This document shows positions 30,379-41,975 of a stretch of DNA of 64,000 nt, one piece after another. This DNA is from Macropodus opercularis (taxonomy: Eukaryota > Chordata > Actinopteri > Anabantiformes > Osphronemidae), in the NCBI GenBank assembly GCA_030770545.1, contig CM061106.1, positions 2,382,001 through 2,446,000 of the forward strand. Direction: 5' to 3'. How positions within the stretch are numbered: the first letter of the stretch is position 1; the number at the start of each line of letters is the position of its first letter. A model generated the notes under the pieces. The model saw nothing but the letters and a program-made list of their open reading frames with translations. It did not search any database and was not told the origin of the DNA. Position numbers and translations under genes: made by a program.

Positions 30379-31127
30379 TATATACATTTTACTGATTTTC
30401 ACTTGTCTTTGTGTAAATCTGAACGTTTTACAGTTTTTTAACTGTGACAGATTCAGAGGAACATGAAGAAGATTTGAATGTTTCTATTTAAGTCACTTAC
30501 AATAATCTTTGTGTGTTTAAAAATATGAAGCCTGACTGGTTAGACTGAGTCTTTGTGTTGTGCAACTGAACCCTAGAAGCTGACTCTTAATTTAAATCCA
30601 CTTTGATCCACTCTGTCCAACTACTTCATAGTATAACTGCAAAATAAAATACTAATCAATCAACATTGGAGGGTTTTTGTTACTCTCATATTCATGTTAA
30701 TGTCAGTCAGTGTTGTTTCTTAGAGAATTTCTCACAGATGTTTTAGTGCTTCACAGAAGGAAAAATTAGGACGTGAGCCAGAGCTTTGACATCGTTCAGC
30801 CTCCACTGCTGATATGTGGCTTTGAATCAACAACTTGATTTGAACTGACTCCAACTAGAAAACATTCAAAACAAACTACAGCAACAGAAAACCAGGCCCC
30901 AAATAGCTGTTGCATTTAGTTTTTGCATGAACTTCCTCCTTCTGCAGCTTCTTCTCTGTGTGTCTATGAAATATGCAGCATGACTGGTTGGACTGAGGCT
31001 CAGTGTTGTGCAGCTGAAGGTTTTGAGCCTTTTTCTTGAAGCAAATGTATACGATCAAAACCGTAACTACATATGTTACTATTGTATAATAATTAATAAA
31101 ATCCAATAATAAATGAAGCAAAATGAT
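30379..31127. other. Intergenic, no gene seen
   Basis: AT-rich, with no supported gene or RNA. Confidence 0.4.
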
Positions 31128-31390
31128 TAAAGAGACGTGTTATAATGTCCCTCAGTAATAGTGAGGCAACACAACAACCTTTGATTTATATATGATTCTC
31201 TTGAGACTCATTTGACCATTTCTGAATAAAAATTGATGGATTTGCTGACAAAGCACAAGGGAACCAAGAGATGGAAACAAAATGGATGATAATTAATAGT
31301 TTTTAGTGTGTTTTACAGCTGATTTCAGACACGAGTCAAAACCGACCTGTTAACACAAGAGATGGCAGCAGAAAACTAAAGCGTTTCATT
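31128..31390. repeat. Dispersed repeat family, short copy
   Basis: Shares TATAATGTCCCTCAGTAATA, GTGAGGCAACACAACA and GAGTCAAAACCGACCTGTTAAC with 10850-11400 in the same order and orientation. Confidence 0.55.
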
Positions 31391-32399
31391 GTCACATTCA
31401 AAGCAAAACTCAAATTCAGTGAAATTTGCCTCTGATCTAACTATGAACAATCTTCATAATGTCACTGTAAAACTGCTTTTCTAAAAAAGTAAAGGCTGGT
31501 GGATGTGTAAGTGTTGAACAGTGAGAGTTGGATCTGGACCAACACCACAACGATCTGAACAAAACACCTGAAGCTTTAATTTACACAAAGAGCTGCATCA
31601 GGAACCAGTGACACATTATTATAAACACATCTAGTAGAAACATGTCCCACAAAGTCTTTGGAGTCTGATACTGAGGCTCATGAACACAACATGTTGGTAT
31701 TTTGAATTATGATCCAAATGTTTCTGGTTTGTTATTTAATAGTACTACATTTATATTTTCTGCTGTGCTTCACGTTAACGTCTGTTCTCATTGTGAGTTT
31801 AGCTGAATCTCAGAAAACAACACATCAAACCATGTAAATCAATCAACCTGTTCAGAACCTGCCAACATTTAGTAACAAGGTTCAAACCCATCAAAGCTGT
31901 AACTAAGCATCAGAGACTTACAGCAGTGATGTGACAGCAGAGTCTCTGGGTCCTGGTTCTGCTCCCAGATTAAAGAGTCCAGTCAGTGGAGCTGAAGGTG
32001 CCTGAGCTGGATCACTGCTGCTGGGAACACTGGTACCGACTCACTGAGATCAGGACCTTTAGACTGAGCTGCTTCCTGGTTTCAGGTTTTCTCTGAATGT
32101 TCAGTGAACAAACATCGTCTGGATTGTTGGCTTTTAAGTGTTGAGGATGAGCTGGAACAGACTGACTGGAATGTGGACCTGACTGAACTGGTTTCACGAC
32201 TAACGACAGAGGAACCACAGCTACACGTATCCAAGCTCTAAGCACTAGAAAGGAACCAGAGTCAAACTCATTACAATGATAATGAACGGCTGGAAATTGT
32301 ACAACTGGATCCTAAATCCTAATCCTAAAGATTAAACCCACTGAGGAGTGTAGGAATCTAAATAGTTAAGTAGTAGTTAAAATAGTAGTTGAAAGCTTA
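31391..32399. other. Intergenic, no gene seen
   Basis: No convincing coding frame, RNA gene or named repeat. Confidence 0.4.
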
Positions 32400-32824
32400 G
32401 ATAGTAGGATGCAGGCAGAAAACAGAACAAGCCGAATGCATTAAAGTATAGTTTGAAACACACACATCAGGTTTAGAGAATAGTAGAGACACCAGATGCA
32501 CCCAGACATGGGTCATTAAACAGCATGTGAAGAATGGGGTCTAAGCAGAAAATAAGATAAGTAGGGAGTGAAACATGTGAATGTCTGTAGAAGGGATGTG
32601 CTTAGATCCATAGGTTATGGGCCCACACAGCAACGGAGCAGATAAGACACCAATAAACCAGCCATGGAGACGAACACCAGACCACGGCATCAGGATCCGG
32701 TTACACCACAGAAAGATGCTCTGTCCAGCATAAAAGTGTGGGTCGAGGGACAGACAGTGTCAGTCAGACTTCGTGCCCTGACTATATGCTGTATAGTATA
32801 GGGACAGACTGACCCAGGCCTGTA
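32400..32824 (+). repeat. LTR-like repeat, copy left of caspase gene
   Basis: Matches 38703-39203 over its whole length in the same orientation, including GGATGCAGGCAGAA at the start and GACAGACTGACCCAGGCCTG at the end. A TATA-like box (CATAAAAGTG) precedes a GTGGGTCGAGGGACAGACAG segment, as in U3-R of an LTR. No internal retroelement sequence lies beside it, so it is probably a solo LTR. Confidence 0.55.
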
Positions 32825-33184
32825 AATTATTATTCTTCAAGTTAGACTCTGGTGGTGAAACCAAAAGAAAGGAGGCTGAACTGTACTGTATATAACATAC
32901 AGTATGTGCTGTAATACCCTTGGAGATGTTATCTACACCTTCCACCCTTCCTCAGAACTGTACTTCCTGATGTTCCATTCCTGAGCTCTGACCGGTTTAA
33001 CATTCCTACTTACCGTGAGTCCGATTTAATACATTTACTTCATTTACTAACTTGTTGTCTCTTGTAGGAAGATTTTTCTTTGAAGCCCTGGTCCAACCAT
33101 TATTGTGTTTGTCAAAAAATCTAATAATTCAGCCAAATAATTCAAACCTAAATCGTAATAGCTTTCTTTTCTGTCACCACGTTC

Positions 33185-33260
33185 ACATCAATGTGTCTCA
33201 GCTAACAGGCTGCGTACCACAGACTTTTAAAGTTGCTGTAGGCAGACCTACAGACCAAAT
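33185..33260 (+). mobile_element. Short LINE fragment
   Basis: One frame reads VSQLTGCVPQTFKVAVGRP. It is close to the SLFTGYVPQTF segment in the LINE copy at 39420-40340 and thus likely from the same family. Confidence 0.45.
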
Positions 33261-33330
33261 TATAGGCTCATCTGCCCGTTATGTTGAAAAACAAGTCAAG
33301 TCAAGTCAACCCTGAGCAGCTGTGCAGGAA

Positions 33331-33545
33331 TTAAATGGTCTGCACTTGTATAGTGCTTTTCTACCTATTGGTACTCAAAACGCTTTGACACTGCGTGTCA
33401 TTCACCCATTCGCACACACAAACACACATTCACACACCGGTGGCAGAGCTACTGACACAGCGGGGGCAGCTTGGGGTTCAGTGTCTCGCTCAAGAACACT
33501 TCGGCACATAACTGGGGAAGCCAGGAATCCAACCACCGGGCCACA
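33331..33545 (+). mobile_element. Teleost short interspersed repeat
   Basis: Begins AAATGGTCTGCACTTGTATA and runs through CATTCACCCATTCGCACACA, GGGGTTCAGTGTCTCGCTCA and ATCCAACCACCGGGCC. This text is familiar as one of the commonest repeats of percomorph genomes. It is non-coding. Confidence 0.65.
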
Positions 33546-33582
33546 ACAACAAACTTAAGTTGCCACCAGCATATTGACATTG

Positions 33583-33612
33583 TGTGTGTGTGTGTGTGTT
33601 TGTGTGTGTGTT
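33583..33612. repeat. (TG)n microsatellite
   Basis: A TG repeat with one TTT interruption. Confidence 0.8.
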
Positions 33613-33615
33613 ATT

Positions 33616-34781
33616 CTAGGAGCAGCTGAGCAGCTACATAAATCTACTCAACTCCTTTCATTCTAAATGAACACACCACACAGAAAACAATCCCAGTGGT
33701 AGCACTGATGAAACGCCTAACTCTGCTCCATCAGCCTCATTCCCCAAAGCCAAAACAAAGATTAAACAAACAACAACTAAAACCAACATTCTTTCAACTT
33801 TGTTGCTCATTTGCAGATCACTTTTAAGTCACATTGGATTAAAGCCATAGTGTTCAGTCCTAACTACCGCTTCACAAAAGACTTTATACACCTGCATTGC
33901 CTCAGTGCTTGTGTTCAGTTACGGTACATTCCACCACCTTTTAATCGTTTCAGATCTTTGCAGTGAAACTTTGGCTCTAGTGGTGAAACTGTGTGGTTTT
34001 AGTGCTCAACAAACAAACAATCTGTCATCTACAGTAAAATGAAACTAAAAGAAAAGAGTCTAAACTTGCTAAACCAGAGGGACATGAATCTCAGACGCCG
34101 ACTGGAACGAACGCTTCATACCAGAAAATATAAATAATGGTTCCTACTGGACATCGTTGAGGTTTAATCCACATCTACAGGAAGATCTTATTTGATGTTG
34201 CTGCTGTTAAAGGTGGTTCTCATTGCTATAAAACCAACATTTTTAGGAATCAAATAGAAAGAATCAAAGGAGTCCATCTAGCAGAATCTGTGCTGCCCAG
34301 TTTGAGATCTTTTACTTCATGATTAGCACTGTGCATTGTTTTGTTTTACATGCATCATTAAAATAATTTATTTATAGATAGATAAGATGAATAAGACACT
34401 TTTTGTTACTTATTTCAAATTTTTAAGGACAGGATAAGAGTCTTGTTTAATGTCATAATTGAGGGGTAATAATTTGTCATCATTTACTTATAAACCTCAC
34501 ATGCACATTGATAAGTGCTGTAGGTCACATCTGTCCTACTGTGTTTTATATGTTTTGTTGTATTTATGTTTCTTTCTGTAGTTTCAAGCAGTTTGCACAA
34601 ACATAAATGTGACATAAACATGGTTGATTGACAGATGTGAGAGTCAGTCCTCCTCTAAACGAGCCAATGAGGTTAAAGGGGAGGAGGCCAAGTGCTGCTT
34701 TATCTGTGTTGTACTGAAGAGTTAAATTCACCATTCAAAATCAGTCAGAGAGACGACAACATCATCTCTATCACAGAAGAC
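33616..34781. other. Upstream region of caspase gene, no gene seen
   Basis: AT-rich. The last 100 bases form the probable 5' UTR of the caspase gene; no clear TATA box was found. No other gene is visible. Confidence 0.4.
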
Positions 34782-37700
34782 ATGTCTGAAGGTAAGTAAT
34801 AATTTCTGATGTAAAACAAACTTTTGTTTAGTGTAACTCAGACTCAGAAACCTGCCAGTGTCAGTCACAATGTTACAAATGTTGTGACATCATTGAAACC
34901 ATTCTTATTGTCAGGACTTTGTGCATTTTCTCTCACTTCCAGTTGTGAAAGCCAACTATAGACCATAATCCAATGTACCCTTTATTTCTAAAATTCTTGA
35001 ACTAGTAGTAGCAAGACAACTGTGTGACCACCTCCATAGGAAAAGCGAATATAAAGATTTCAAATCAGGATTCAGATTACATCACACGACAGAACCAGCT
35101 CTTGATAGAGTCACTAATGATCTCCTCTTAGCTTCAGACAATGGTCTAGTTTCTGTACTCGACCTGTTAGATCTTTGTGCTGCTTTCAGTACTATAAACA
35201 ACTTATATATACTATAAACAACATTCTACTACAGAGACTGGAACATTGCATCAGCAATAAAGGTACAGCTCTGAGATGGTTTCAATCTTATTTGCTGAAC
35301 AGATTACAATTTGTTCATGTTAATGAAGAATCTTCCATACACAAAAAATGCTTTGGAGTTCTGTGCTTGGTCCAATACTTTTCAGTCTATACATGTCTCT
35401 TCTAGGTAATGCAACGTGAAAACACTCATAACAAAGACTAATGTATGTGTTGCTTCTTCTAACATTCACAGAGACTGATGGAAGGTATGTTTCTTGTGGT
35501 TTGGGGGTCATCAGGTGGAAAATTCTCACATTACTCTGCTTTAGTAACATTATTATTAATATCAGTATTAATAATTACAGAAGTATTAATGTCAATATTT
35601 GTGTCCAATCTTTAATTAATATCAGACAAGAAATATACAGCATGAACAAAAGACCACGAGGCCTTGCTCTCATCTTCAACTACGAGCAGTTTGAGTTTAA
35701 GCGGCATTTGAACCCAAGGTTTGGAAGTAACTTCGACTACGATAGAATGCAGAAAAGGTAATGTCTGTCTGTCTTTCCAGTGAGTTGCTGGCTGTATCCG
35801 GATGTAGTGTTTCTTCATTAATTAGTTCTTTGTACTTGGGTAGGAAATGGAAAACATTTCTGTGTTAACTAAAATAACTTTCATTGCTTTAATGTTTTTT
35901 GTATTAATTGGATGATCAACTTTTTTAAATCTCTCTTTAAGTCTGACAGGTCTTGGATTTGAGGTGAAGGCCTTCAGAAATTTAAAGACAGAAGAGTTCA
36001 ATAAGGAAATCGATGACGGTAAGTACACTAAGAAAAACATCTGTGATTTCAATTCAACTTTATTTATATAGCGCCAATTCACAACATCAGTTATCTCAAG
36101 GCACTTTACAAGTAAGGTTTAAGACCTTACACAACTAACCCAACAAATCCCACATAGAGCAGCTTTTAATTGTAGCCAATCGACAAATTGTACATTTTAA
36201 TAGCAACCGTGGAGGATAAACCTCCAGCAGACCCAGGCTCAGTGTGGGAGAACATCTGCCTTGACCAGTTGGGGTGAGGGGATAGAGAAGAGCGAAAAGA
36301 ACACAACCACAACAAAACAAGCAGCAACAGAACACAGGCAGGATGGTTGGACCAGCAACTGAACACTGGAGACACACGGCTCTGAGTCTGATAATACTTC
36401 TAGATGAGAATAGAAAGAGAGAAGCACAACCAGGAGAGAAAAGAGACAAAGTTAGTCACATGTGGACATGGAGGTGTATGAAGGACGTCCCCCAGCAACT
36501 AAGTCTATAGAGTAACCAGAACCATCCCTATGAGTAGCGAGTTGCAGTAGTCCAGCCTAGAGGTAACAGGTGACAGGATGCTCCTAATTTTAGCAATATT
36601 CCTAAAGTGGAAGTAGGCAGTTCTAGAGATTTCTTTAATATATGGTGTAAAGGTGAGATCTTGGTCCAAATGACACCAAGGTTCCTACAATAGAACTTGA
36701 AGCTAACGTTATGTCATCCAGAGTAATAATCTGATTCCATAGTGAGTCTCTGTGGTTTTTAGTACCAATGATGATAACCTCAGGTTTTTCTAAATTTAGT
36801 AGTAGAAGGTTATGGGACATCCAGGATTTGATATCATTTGAAGTTTGACTAATTGGTTTGTTTCCTCTGGTTTCACGGACAAATATAACTGAGTATCATC
36901 TGCATAGCAGTGAAAATTTATTGAATGCTTTCTAATAATATTACCAAGAAGAGACATGTGGAGACTGAAAAGCATTGGACCAAGCACAGAACCCTGTGGA
37001 ACAATAAAGCAAATTTTTGTGCGGATGGAAGATTGATCATGAACATGAACAAAATTTAATCTGTTCGACAGATAAGACTTAAACCATCCCAGTGCTTTGC
37101 CTTTAATTCCAATGCTATGTTCCAGTCTCTGCAATAGAATCTTGTGATCTATCGTATCAAATGCTGCACTAAGATCTAACAGGACAAGTACAGAAACTAG
37201 ACCATTGTCTGAAGCTGTGAGATGATCCTTAGTGACTCTAATCAGAGCTGGTTCTGTCTATGATGTAATCTGAATCCTGACTGGAAATCTTCATATAGGT
37301 CATTTCTAGGTGGTCACATAGTCGTTTAGCTACAGTTTTTTTCAATACCTTATAAAGGGCAGATTGGATATAGGCCTATAGTTTACACGTTCTCTAGGTT
37401 CAAGAGTAGGTTTTTTCAATATAAACCTACTCTTGACCCTAAAAACCTACCCTGTTAGTGAAATTAAATTTAACAGTGCCACTACAACAGCAGTTAAAAC
37501 CTCTATAAAGAGTCTATGAAAAACTGACCATTGTTGCCTTTAGAATTCAGTTGAATTGAGTTTCAGTGTTGCTGAATTGGACTGGATGAGGTTTAGCTTT
37601 AACACCTTGAGCTGTGACTGAAACAAATATTTTGTTGTCGCACCAGCTGCAAAGGCCGACCATTCAGATGCAGACTGCTTTGTACTCGTCTTTATGAGCC

Positions 37701-38440
37701 ATGGTGAAGATGATTATGTTCATACCACCGATGAAAAACTCAAGATTAAGGACATTACAGACAAGTTCAAAGGAACCAATTGCAAAGGCCTTAAAGGAAA
37801 ACCCCAAATCTTCATATGGCAGGTACACGTGACCAAAACACAAAACTCCAATAACATCCATCAAAACATTTCAAATCCATACACATCTAAAATTCTAACA
37901 ATGTCAACAGGTTTGTCGTGGAGATCTGTGGGATCAACCGTGTGATGGCAAAGGCATTGATGGTATTTCGGAGTCGGCATCTTTAAACATTCTTCCTGCT
38001 GGAGCTGATTTCATCATGTGCTACTCTGTGGCTAAAGGTATATTGTGTGGGATGAACTAATGAAGAACTATGAACAAGTTTTTAAACTAACTAATTTCAA
38101 TTTAGTTGATACTAGAATATACTTTGAGGTGTCCTTCTGTTTAAATGTCAGTTTGCCTGTTTTTAGTTGTCCTTTCCTCTCTCATTTCTTTTGAGGTTAC
38201 GTTTCTCACCGAGAAGACGAGGGCACCTGGTACATCCAGGTGCTGTCTGAGCTGCTTCAGAAGAAGGGGAATTCCATGGAATTTACAAAACTACTTACCC
38301 TTGTCAACAAAAATGTGTCAAGGTGGAAGGGTGAGGGTGGAGATAAGAAAAATTCAAAGCAAATTTCTTGCTTTGCTTCAATGCTCACCAAAAAACTTCT
38401 TCTATTAATAGTTTCCTCAGCCACTAAATGGGATGATTAA
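34782..38440 (+). CDS. casp6: Caspase-6-like cysteine protease (7 coding exons)
   Basis: Exons 34782-34791, 35472-35484, 35626-35757, 35942-36018, 37647-37822, 37911-38037 and 38196-38440 join in frame, sum to 780 nt and predict 259 residues. The prodomain is only about 12 residues. The large subunit has RPRGLALIFNYEQF, the catalytic histidine in FMSHGEDD and the catalytic cysteine in QVCRGD. The small subunit has IMCYSVAKGYVSHRE, WYIQVLSELL and the caspase-6-type ending FTKLLTLVN...CFASMLTKKL. Such enzymes cut after aspartate and act in apoptosis and inflammation in the cytosol. Valine replaces the usual alanine before the active cysteine. The start is the ATG just before a GTAAGT donor. Intron 1 and intron 4 carry LINE fragments. 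It could be casp6 itself or a fish-specific paralogue. Confidence 0.85.
34950..35430 (+). mobile_element. LINE reverse-transcriptase fragment in caspase intron 1
   Basis: Frames with several breaks contain VARQLCDHLHRKSEYKDF, NDLLLASDNGLVSVLDLLDL and RLEHCISNKGTALRWFQSYL. This is the RT region of the same L2/Rex-like family as the copies at 36052 and 39420. The element points the same way as the gene. Confidence 0.7.
35472..35484 (+). CDS. casp6: Caspase gene 13-base microexon
   Basis: AGACTGATGGAAG lies between a CACAG acceptor and a GTATGT donor. It is the only way I find to join exon 1 (phase 1) to exon 3 (entered in phase 2) without a stop; direct joining meets TGA after six codons. It encodes the ETDG part of the short prodomain. 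Confidence 0.65.
36050..37480 (-). mobile_element. LINE copy in caspase intron 4
   Basis: Antisense to the gene. The RT part at 37134-36800 contains LGWFKSYLSNRLNFVHV, VPQGSVLGPMLFSLHM and the catalytic box in FHCYADDTQLYL. The 3' UTR follows leftward and ends near 36050 with TATATAAATAAAGTTGAATT, the family's tail. It is truncated and frameshifted. Confidence 0.8.
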
Positions 38441-38702
38441 TTTGATGCCACCTTGGGAAATGCTGTTTTTGATCTTCTTCTATTCTTTTACTTGGTGATT
38501 ATCAGCACTAATTTTTACATGAGCATTGATTTATCATAATTTATTATAACCATAGCATTTTGGAGAGCCAGAGAAGAAGAGAAACAACCTTATTCATACA
38601 CTATGAAAATAATTTACCCTTCCTTTACTCAGGCAAGAAATTCTTATGTAATAGTGAATCATGTGTTTATATAGTGAGGAAAGAAAATAGTTAAACAATT
38701 AA

Positions 38703-39203
38703 ATAGCAGGAAGCAGGCAGAAGACAGAACAAGCTGAATGCATTAATGTATAGTTTAAAACATCAAGTTCAGAGAGAGTAGTAGAGTAGCAACCAGTCAT
38801 AGTTCATTAACAGTACGTGGAGAACAGGACGTTAGGAAAAAAGCAGACAAGTTTCGTGTTAGTGAAACATGCCTGAATAAGGGCAATTGTGTGTCTATGT
38901 GTAGAATAAGTTGCACATGTGAGTGAAACATGTCCGAATAAGGGCGACTGTGTATCAGAGATGTGCTTAAATCCAAAGGATATGGGGGCCACACAACAAC
39001 GGAGCAGATGACACCAAATAAAGCACCTGAGGGGACGTATAGCATCCATGGAGACGAACAGCAAACCACGTCATCCTGTTTCACAACTGAAAGATGCTCT
39101 GTTAAGTATAAAAATGTGGGTCGAGGGACAGACAGTGTCAGTCAGACTTTGTGCCCTGACTATATGCTGTATGGTATAGGGACAGACTGACCCAGGCCTG
39201 TAC
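38703..39203 (+). repeat. LTR-like repeat, copy right of caspase gene
   Basis: Same family and orientation as 32400-32824, with a TATAAAAATG box at about 39108. It also carries an internal tandem duplication: GTGAAACATG...GAATAAGGGC occurs at about 38863 and again at about 38921, as in LTR enhancer repeats. Confidence 0.55.
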
Positions 39204-39419
39204 TGTAATGAATTTATCAGAAGTTTCTCCTCATCATTCAACGAACGTGCAGAGCTGGGATTGGGAGAGCAGCTCAACACTACGCAGTTTTTAGTGATGC
39301 TAGGAGATGTCTTGTAGCATGTCCACAGATGCAGAGTTATGTTGGTCAAATGTGGCATGTTGTACTATATAATACAACAGTACTACTGTATAATAAATGT
39401 TGTGGCAATGTTGTGTGCA

Positions 39420-40340
39420 GACACAACATTGGTTTGTTTCCTCTGGTTTCATGGACAGATATAACTGAGTATCATCTGCATAGCAGTGAAAATTAATAGA
39501 ATGTTTTCTAATAATATTACCAAGACGAGACATGAAAAGACTGAAAAGTATTGGACCAAGCACAGAACCCTGCGGAACAACAAAGCTAATTGTTGTGCAG
39601 GTGAAAGATTGATCATGAATTAATTGGAATCTGTTCAACGGATAAGACTTAAACCAGGGGTTCTTAACCTTTTTGACCTCAGGACCCAAATTTTCCAGTA
39701 CGAAGTGGCCCGGGGCCCATTAAAACAAACTCTTATTTCAGCCGATCCAAATAATGATTTAATTTGTATTTAATAACTATATTAAGTACACTTTACATAC
39801 TGCACTAAGATCTAACAGGACAAGTACAGAAACTAGACCATTGTCTGAAGCTGTGAGAAGATCATTAGTGACTCTAATCAGAGCTGTTTCTGTGCTATGA
39901 TGTATCTGAATCCTGACTGGAAATCTTCATATAGGTCATTTCTACGCAGGTGGTCACATAGTTGTTTAGGTACAGTTTTTTTCCAGAACTTTAGAAATAA
40001 AGGGCAGATTGGATATAGGCCTATAATTTGCAAGTTCTCTAGGGTCAAGAGTAGGTTTTTACAATAAAGGTTTGTGGTACGTAGCCTGTAAACAGAGATT
40101 GGTTGATTTGATTTAATATGGACGTGCTGAATAATGGAAACACTTCTTTGAGTAATCTGGTTGGGATTGGGTCTAAGAGACAAGTAGCTGATTTAGCAGA
40201 GTTAATTATTGAAGTTAACTCAGTGTGATCTATGGAGGAAAAGCAATTTAAGTAAGACATAGGTCTAACCAGCAAATCTAAGGCTGTTAGATCTGCCGAT
40301 TGAGATTCTGATAAATCTTTTCTCTAATGGTTATGATTTC
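39420..40340 (-). mobile_element. LINE copy with nested hAT end
   Basis: The minus strand encodes RT pieces VPQGSVLGPILFSLFM and FHCYADDTQLYL (about 39600-39430) and the upstream segment DPIPTRLLKEVFPLFSTSIL (about 40200-40120), with breaks between. Bases about 39657-39795 do not fit the LINE and begin CAGGGGTTCTTAACC, which resembles a hAT terminal repeat, so a small hAT-like insertion is nested inside. Confidence 0.7.
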
Positions 40341-41280
40341 ATTAGTAAAGAAATTCATGAAGTCATTGCTGCTGAGATTTAAAGGGACACTGGGCACAAC
40401 ACAGCTGTGACTCTTAGTCAGCCTGTCAACCTTTTATCAATATATTTGAACAAATGTATTTCCATAGTTATTGCACTTTTATCAATCTATTTCAGCTTTC
40501 TTCTTTTAAAATCCAGCTTGGCAAATTTTAGAAGTAAAATTTTTCAAACTGCACTTTTAGAACTGTTATAAATATATTTCTATATATCAATATATTTCAA
40601 CTTTCTTCTTTTACAATCCAGCCTTTTCTGCTTAAGTCTCTCATGTACAAAATACATTGTACAGACCCTTTTACTACTTTCAGCAATACTATAAACACTC
40701 TGGAACATTGCGGAAGCCAATGTGGCACTAAACAGTTTCCACAGTCTACTTAGTGTCTGACACTGACTTTACAAGTCAAACATTCTAAGTTCTCTTACTC
40801 AAAGCCCCATCCTCTGGCTGTTCCTGAGAATTGCATTATAGGAGTTTTAAAAATGGGGGTGGTCTCATTTGAATATTCACATCTCCTTCCCAGAGAAACA
40901 GCTTCAGCTTATAAATAGTGACTGCTGCTGCAAGTTAAATGTTGAATTACAATGTTGGCTGTACTTTGTGTTAAATGTAAACGTTTGATGTGCTTAACAT
41001 TCACGTTTTTATAGAAATAGTTGTCAACACCCTAACTGAAACTGCTGTGACAAGAAATGACCTTCACACTGCATGCCGAGCTAGACTGACCAAAGCAAGC
41101 TGGTTGGGCTTTGATGTTGGGCACATTGTATTGTGTGCTAATTGTTTGACCACCAATCAGTAGATATCACTTGATGGTATTTTCAAAACTGCTTGCAATC
41201 TATATGAGACCATTTCTTCACTTTGTTTCGAACAGCTAACTTCAGTTTTGAAACAGTACTCTAACTTCCAGTTAACCTGT
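40341..41280. other. Intergenic, no gene seen
   Basis: AT-rich. An imperfect tandem duplication of about 110 bases occurs at 40470-40625 (TTTCAGCTTTCTTCTTTT and TTTCAACTTTCTTCTTTT). No gene. Confidence 0.4.
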
Positions 41281-41284
41281 CACT

Positions 41285-41345
41285 AGTGTAGTGGTTAAGC
41301 AACTGCTCTCTGCTCTAAGAATCTTGAGTTCAAATCCCACTGTGG
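41285..41345 (+). mobile_element. tRNA-derived SINE head, probable
   Basis: An A-box-like TAGTGGTTAAG (41289-41299) and a B-box GAGTTCAAATCCC (41326-41338) have pol III promoter spacing, but no complete cloverleaf forms. This fits the tRNA-like head of a SINE. Confidence 0.45.
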
Positions 41346-41975
41346 GCATGCTGTAATAGTGAGATACCTGACACTTTTAATCTCAATTTTAGCAATGTAT
41401 TTCAATTTTTTTTCAACAGTTTTAGCTTCTACAAACTCGGCGTTCGTGTCATGGATTTTAAAGAGTTTAAAAATTGGGGTTCTAATGGGGGATCACTCTT
41501 ACACTTTTGTAATTACGGTTACGATTTCAACGCATGCGGGCATGTTTTCATCGGCATTTTGCCACAAATCCGTGGACGGACGTGGGCGCTGGGACGGCCT
41601 CTCCTCCTGGAGAGCCGTGGACGGACGTGGGCGTGGCGGCCTCTCCTCCTGGAGAGCCGTGGACGGACGTGGAGGTGAGGAACTCCCCAGGACCACCAGA
41701 GACAGCCGAGGAGGCGGCAAACCTTACTGGGATGGTGGACCTCTCTGGAGTCGTCGGGAAACAGGAAACAAGGTCGCTCTCTCCCAGAGCGCGGAACAAT
41801 AGTAGTGGTTCAATGGTCTCGAGCCACTGCTCCCCCAGGCCCCTCGCCTCCTTCAGGAAACGCTGGGGTGATGGAGCGGGTGCAGCGGTGATGAACCCCT
41901 GGTTCTCACCGGACGGCGCCTCTACCTTGCGACGCCGCGGTGCTGGAGTTGGTGCTGCAGGTCGCAGTGCTGACA

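Noticed and set aside
41285..41345. A second tRNA gene
   Set aside because: Only the A and B boxes are recognisable; acceptor and anticodon stems do not form, so a SINE head is more likely.
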